In this document: piece by piece, positions 17,825 through 22,430 of the stretch
Layout: every line of letters starts with the position of its first letter
Position numbering within the stretch: the stretch's first letter is position 1
Translations under genes and position numbers: made by a program
Assembly: GCA_034696485.1 (NCBI GenBank)
Contig: JAQIWT010000359.1
Span: 1-22,430, forward strand
Direction: 5' to 3'
Length of the DNA stretch: 22,430 nucleotides
Source of the DNA: Isohypsibius dastychi
Taxonomy: Eukaryota > Tardigrada > Eutardigrada > Parachela > Isohypsibiidae
Notes under the pieces: generated by a model
The model's input: only the letters and a program-made list of their open reading frames with translations
Told to the model about the DNA's origin: nothing
Database searches by the model: none

Positions 17825-19125
17825 TTAAAAGAGCACGGTAGGAATATCCGTCTCATCCGTTCGCGTTGAATCCGAATTGGAGGTCTCCTCATTTTCCACC
17901 GAACTTTCGTACTTATTAAGCATCATCCCTTTTTTCCGGATCAACAACAGAATTGGATGTGAGAATAGACTCAATCCGTAAACCGACAGAGCGGTTATCG
18001 TGATGGTGCAAGTCAGCTGTTCAGTTGCAGCAGGAGCTCCTCCGACGACAAAATTCACAAATCTGAAGATTTCGATTATGAAAACGAGGAGCCATGAAAG
18101 ATGTTGAGCAATATGGTCGAAAATATTCAGGGATTTCCATGTCCGGTTGTATAGTTGGAGGAATGTGGAGAGGACGTTGGCGAGCCAGGCTAAGATTGTA
18201 AGGACTCGTTCGGTGTAGTGAAGGATCGGATTTCCGACTGGATCGATGGCTTGATTCTGTTAAAAGAAAAAAAAGGTGAGAAATACACAATACAAGATAG
18301 TGCAATAAAGTAAAATGAAATGTAAGCAACTTCATTAAAATTAACCTGCAAAAGGCCAGCGTTTCTATCGTTCTCCAAAACGACAATTCTTGTGACCACA
18401 AAAAGAAATATCCTACTTTAATTTTACCTATTTATTTATTTATCAATCTTGAATGAAAAAATACTCAATACTATAATTAAGATACTGATTCAGGTTTTGG
18501 AAAGTCTAAATAATTAATGAACCATAAGTAAATTCAGAAGGCGATTGTCCTTATGTCTCTTATTACAGCAACACTTCCGACAAAAATCAGGTAACTTTTC
18601 GAACGCCAAGCTTTCTTCAACCAGGTGTCTTCTCAAATTACTATCTGACTATTTATCATGATTCTTCTCGTTATCAATAAATTCCACGAAACGATAAACT
18701 TAAGATACCGGAAATACTCGCTGATCAAACATCAAAGTCAAGACTCGAGATCGGATTTTCGTAAATTCTCTCGATTATCAACCAAAGCCAAAATTCGAAA
18801 AAGTCTAAAAATATCACGAGCTAAAAAATATCGAAAAACTCTCTTCTATGAATATGTTTCTTTGTCTTACAATGCGATAGAAAAGTTCCACAGCAGGAAT
18901 GACGGTCAGCAATAGTGCCAAAGCATTCCTAGCAGCCAAGATGATATGCATGTGGAAATCTGGTGATGCTGGCGGTGGTCTTCCTTCTTCGTTCCGTCTT
19001 CTGAAGAAATATCCGATATGATGGAATGATACGATGAGAAATAGCACGTGAACAAGAATATCTGCGATATGAAGTCCGTCCTGTTCCATTCTCTCCACAT
19101 CTGAGTCTGAAAACTCCACCTCCAT
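17825..19125 (-). CDS. Five-helix membrane protein resembling a free-standing ABC-transporter TMD0
   Basis: Two exons (19125-18871 and 18256-17825) join in phase 0 across a 614-base intron to give 228 residues. Five hydrophobic segments are visible: ADILVHVLFLIVSFHHIGYF, IILAARNALALLLTVIPAVE, VLTILAWLANVLSTFLQLY, LSWLLVFIIEIFRFVNFVV and ITITALSVYGLSLFSHPILL. A short acidic-serine-rich cytosolic tail of about 36 residues ends PTVLF. Size and helix count match the N-terminal TMD0 of ABCC and ABCB6/HMT-1 transporters. However, no transporter core follows; the next gene downstream is DCAF7. The resemblance is by topology, not by any motif I can name. An acceptor-like TCTCTAG upstream of the ATG hints at a 5' UTR intron. 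A further small exon near 18400-18344 was tested and does not fit in phase. Confidence 0.6.
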
Positions 19126-19850
19126 GATCAATTTAAATATATCCAACGACAGAAAATTCCTAGAGAAAAACGAATGGTTTGCGACATAAATTCACGGACT
19201 GCTCGTTTTGAGACGGAAAGGGCTTGAAGAATATGGTTCAGTTCTCAGCAGTGGAGATGAGCCAGAACACTGTAAATTGGTCCGATGGATCATAGTCGAA
19301 CAAGATAAAGCAATTACGATAAGATTCTCCAAGAATCGACAAACTTCACAGCCAAATTCTTCTTGAAAGAAGACTCTTGTTTGGGTGGGTGAGAGGTGAG
19401 CACGACCCCCACCCCCAATGTATAACAGGTGACAGCAAAGGAAAAGGCCATCCATCGAAGTCTCAAGAGAGATTGTCATCATATTTTAATAACGCTGAAG
19501 TCTGGGTTTTCTCGCTTTGTTTCATTCTCCCAGGCTGATAGGCATCTTTCAAAAACGTTCGCGATCAAATTCTTTGTTAAGAAAATAACGAATGACGAAA
19601 TGAATAAGTTGTTTTTTATGCTCCTGTTTCTGACAATCAGCATTGCAAAGATACTTCTTAGCGACGCAAAAAATGGAGAATCTCGTTAAAAACCAAGTTA
19701 GCGGGGTTGAAAAAACTGAAGTGCAACCACGCAGAAAATTCAGATATTATTTGGACTGCAAAGAATGTGAAAAACTGAAGTTGCTGCAGATGTAATTCGA
19801 TGAATTCCCGTAGATAATAGAACAAGTTAAATCGAATGATTTAGCAGAAA
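19126..19850. other. Spacer between the membrane-protein gene and UBE2W, with a possible 40-codon microORF
   Basis: Mostly no coding evidence. On the plus strand an ATG at 19673 opens 40 codons to TAA 19793-19795, starting MENLVKNQVS and including a CxxC pair (DCKECEK). It would be antisense to the UBE2W 3' UTR. An overlapping frame from 19600 starts with a hydrophobic MNKLFFMLLFLTISIA stretch but ends after 29 codons. Both are weak. Confidence 0.25.
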
Positions 19851-20690
19851 TCACACTTTATCATCGTGATAAAGCCAGCGAGTATGTTTCGGATTCAATC
19901 CAGCAGTCCGGACATAAAACTGATCATCCGGAGGTCGTTTCTGAAAACAGCAGCAACCTTGTAAAACCAGGAAAATCGGAGATTCATCGGATGAATTTTA
20001 CTGACCTTTTCCTTGCAAGAAGAAAGCATACTGACAATCGAAAGACAAACTGACTGAATCGTCAGGGCTGGACTCCAGTCATTCCCCAGAATTGACAAAC
20101 AAATGTGGCCATTACTGAAACCAAAATAAAAATTTGAAATAAATTCAAGTACAATTTTATATTCGCGGAGAGCAAAACATTCAAGTATAATAAATCAGTT
20201 GTACCATACCATGTCACTAGCGAGACAGAATATTACAAATCAACACTCACCTGTAAATATGTGGATGCATTGGAATATTGCTTCCTTGGAAAGTCACTTC
20301 CGGTGACTCAAATGGATATCGCTCACTCATTCGGAAACGCAGCTCGAACTCCTCTCCATTGTAAATCGTGCCTTCCGCTCCTTTTATGCCCATTGTAATA
20401 CTGCAAAATTTGCAACACTAAAAACAAAATACACAAAAAAGCAAACAGAATAAAAGTTACTCGATGCATTTTTCTCCTGATCCGTCTTCCGGTCCAGCTT
20501 TCAAAGTCACTCCAGGAACAGGTTCATGTTGCAAAGCAGTGATTTCTTTCTGAATTCGTCTCTGTGAAATCAAAAATTAAATCAGAAGTGAAAATATGAC
20601 AAATTTCCATTCCAGGAAAATGCAAAATCTAAACAAAAGAAGTCGAATTTTTCGACTTACCGCGCAGCTAACAGTGAAAGGTGCGGCCAT
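19851..20690 (-). CDS. UBE2W: Ubiquitin-conjugating enzyme E2 W
   Basis: Five coding exons on the minus strand (20690-20661, 20561-20461, 20400-20251, 20114-20006, 19940-19851) join in phase to encode 159 residues; human UBE2W has 151. After a short MAAPFTVSCA leader the UBC fold begins RRIQKEITALQHEPVPG. It includes GTIYNGEEFELRF, the YPFESPEVTF core, HPHIYSNGHICLSIL with the catalytic cysteine (C in HIC), NDWSPALTIQSVCLSI and SMLSSCKEKKRPPDDQFYVRT, and ends in the family-typical KHTRWLYHDDKV. UBE2W is known for attaching ubiquitin to the alpha-amino group of disordered N-termini. The HPH in place of the common HPN motif and the flexible C-terminus are typical of this E2. All key residues are intact. 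The upstream region is shared with ORC1, transcribed the other way. Confidence 0.95.
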
Positions 20691-21539
20691 TCCACAGAAA
20701 TAAACCAGGTACAGTCCAATTATCTTGCAGATAACTAAATCAAAGAAAACTCCCCAGCTTTTCCAGCAACGAACCTAAGAGGAAAAACAAAGAAAATTCC
20801 AACAGACAACATAATTGTAAATCGTGCATGAACTTGAGACGTACCAAAATTTAGATTGCGCGAGTATCTGAAGCTTACGCCAAATCTTTGAACCTGATGA
20901 GCATATTCATTATCTTCAGTGAATGTGACGATGATTCAGCGAAGACAACGAACTCCAGCAACAAAACGTGCACTTGAAATCAAAAGATGTTCGCCATTGA
21001 CTGAATCTCGAATCCCAAGACCACTTCCAACATTAAAGCTTCCAGGTGCGAACAAAACAAACAAACATCAAAATTACAATACTACGGCAACTATGTACGT
21101 GGATCTCTTGTGATCCATAAAGTCAAAGAAAACCGAGTTTTGGAAAGAAAGAAGCTGTTGACGAAAATTCAAGTCGTCGCCATACACACCACAATATTGC
21201 AGACCACGTGACCTTATCTAGACCCCCAGGTGAACTTCCGTTGAAAAGAGAAGATTTGTACGTCTCCCACTTACGGTGTAGAGGGGATCCGCCTGCCTAT
21301 GCAAAAAGGCGCTTTGTTTTCGATTTCGAACATTTCTGAAATTCCAACATCTTTTCTCTCAATCAAAACTCCCGTCGTCGTCGTCGCAAGAAACTGCTTC
21401 TGCCTCGATCTTTCAACTTTCGTATTTACGTGTGAAGTCACATTTTCAAGTTGTACTTAGTAGACCATTCCATGCGCTTGTTGCCTTTTGTGATTGGAAT
21501 CTGTTGTTGATTTTTGGGAAATCTCCTCTTCTGAATATT
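20691..21539. promoter_or_regulatory. Shared upstream region of divergent UBE2W and ORC1
   Basis: This 849-base stretch separates two ATGs pointing apart. On the UBE2W side a TTTTTCCTCTTAG acceptor (minus strand, ending near 20776) and a GTAAGC donor near 20877 suggest a 5' UTR intron. A CACGTG E-box lies at 21205-21210 inside GACCACGTGACC, and a CGTCGTCGTCGTCG microsatellite at 21373-21386. I see no TATA box, as expected for housekeeping promoters. The frame directly 5' of the UBE2W ATG stays open and hydrophobic for about 25 codons but has no usable start. Confidence 0.5.
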
Positions 21540-22430
21540 ATGGCTCTTTCACTTCGTTCTCGACCCATAACTCGCCAGAGTCAGCGCGTGAAAGACAAAG
21601 ACATGCCTGAAAAACGAAAATCGTCCGAGGAGATTGTAATCCCCGCGAGAAGTGCCAAGAAGAAAAAGGGAGAACCAGCTAAAGATCCATCTCCTCGAAA
21701 ACGTAAGAATGATTTGGCCTTCTTGGGCCACTTCAGTTTCTTTGTCAGTTCAACTTCCGCATGTCGCTGAAATTTGTGTGAATTATGCAGAGTTATCCAG
21801 AGCGACAAAGACTGAGGCGGTCTCGAAATTATCGCAGTCAGAAATTAAATCGAAAGCGAAGGTGAATCCAAAACCGGAGACTGCGACGCAGCGGAAAACT
21901 GTCAAGAAGAGAGCAGAGGTGACAGCACCGGAAATCAAGAAACCGAAAAAGAATAGAGAAACCAAGAAGCCAGAGGAGTGGAGCTATCCTGGGAGAGAAG
22001 AGCAGTTCATGGAAATCCTCGGTTTTCTGGAAGAGAAAATTCAAAATTCCACTGGCGGGTAATTTGTTTTCTCTACAGTTCAACGAAACTCTTTTTAGTT
22101 TATATTCATTTTTTTTCCATTTTCTGACGGTATAAACTCGATAATTCCCACTTAATTTTGGATGATTTGAATTACTGTGTTCTTTAGGTGTCTTTGTATT
22201 TCCGGTATGCCAGGAACTGGGAAAACGGCGACGATTAATAGAGTGAAAGATTATTTGTCGCATCGGATGAATGAGAACTCTTTGCCGGAGTTTGAGTTTT
22301 GTGAAATAAACGGCATGGCTTTAACAGATCCGGCGGAAGCATATGTTGTTCTAGCCAAGGTGGGTTGTCGCAAGTTCAGTTTTTGGTTCGGCCAAATTCA
22401 GAAATTGTTTCTGGATTTGCAGGCTGAATT
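21540..22430 (+). CDS. ORC1: Origin recognition complex subunit 1, 5' part (runs off the window)
   Basis: Exons 21540-21702, 21791-22058 and 22188-22359, plus the start of a fourth from 22423, are visible. The first about 120 residues are basic and disordered, full of KKKK, RKR and KKPKK patches. Then comes the ORC1 entry motif (PGREEQFMEILGFLEEKIQ), and the AAA+ ATPase begins at GGCLCIS with Walker A GMPGTGKTAT. It continues through EFCEINGMALTDPAEAYVVL, which matches the ORC1 signature of an E-x-N-G-M strand after the P-loop. ORC1 is the ATP-binding subunit that loads MCM helicase at replication origins in the nucleus. The N-terminal BAH domain of vertebrate and insect ORC1 is missing, since the P-loop occurs by about residue 150. 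An in-frame ATG at 21432 exists, but 21540 gives the expected basic N-terminus. Confidence 0.93.

Noticed and set aside
18021-18401. Longer minus-strand frames overlapping the membrane protein exon, and a small candidate exon near 18344-18400
   Set aside because: The candidate exon does not join exon 1 or exon 2 in phase without a stop. The larger frame is a shadow in a different frame.
18658-18915. Lys/Arg-rich 85-codon plus-strand frame
   Set aside because: It lies within the intron and antisense to exon 1 of the membrane protein gene. The composition reflects AT-rich intron sequence.
20695-20776. Hydrophobic open frame directly upstream of the UBE2W ATG (CWKSWGVFFDLVICKIIG...)
   Set aside because: Joining it to either upstream donor gives no start codon in frame. 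UBE2W starts with a short soluble leader, so this is most likely 5' UTR.
1-22430. tRNA, rRNA genes or CRISPR-like arrays
   Set aside because: I saw no convincing A/B box pairs with cloverleaf potential, no rRNA-like conserved stretches and no regularly spaced direct repeats.

Overview
The window is eukaryotic nuclear DNA from a small-genome animal, most likely an ecdysozoan such as a nematode or tardigrade. The basis is spliced genes with short GT-AG introns and T-rich acceptors ending in (T/C)AG, TATA boxes and AATAAA signals, and clear animal orthologues (DCAF7/WDR68, UBE2W, ORC1). The species is an inference; nothing here names it.

Layout, left to right. Positions 1-33 are a pure C run, probably a contig or assembly edge. 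Positions 101-178 look like one coding exon of an unknown gene. At 1699-2195 is a 92-residue secreted antistasin-type inhibitor built from two exon-encoded repeats, and at 2510-4509 an eight-exon secreted protein with a calcium-binding EGF domain and an LDL-receptor class A domain. About 2 kb without a supportable gene follows, then a proline-rich exon with two PPxY motifs (6671-6967).

Positions ~7.7-16.5 kb are a diverged tandem duplication. Each unit carries a gene of the DXO/Dom3/RAI1 decapping-nuclease fold, followed by sequence from the 3' part of DCAF7 on the opposite strand. The DXO-like proteins appear to lack the catalytic acidic and lysine residues, so they look like pseudoenzymes. 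Both copies are broken, at different places: unit 1 by a one-base insertion near its 3' end, unit 2 by a nonsense codon at the end of exon 1. Unit 1 keeps only a 5'-truncated DCAF7 pseudogene, while unit 2 runs into the intact DCAF7 gene. Unit 1 also contains a 671-bp non-autonomous hAT element with a perfect 8-bp target duplication, a second short inverted-repeat insertion in its DXO promoter, and a cysteine-rich secreted peptide gene. A third inverted-repeat element, flanked by TA, lies at the junction of the units.

The right end is housekeeping sequence: DCAF7 (minus), a five-helix membrane protein resembling a stand-alone ABC-transporter TMD0 (minus), UBE2W (minus), and the 5' part of ORC1 (plus), which shares an upstream region with UBE2W. 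The most unusual content is the rearranged DXO-like/DCAF7 duplication with its small transposons.
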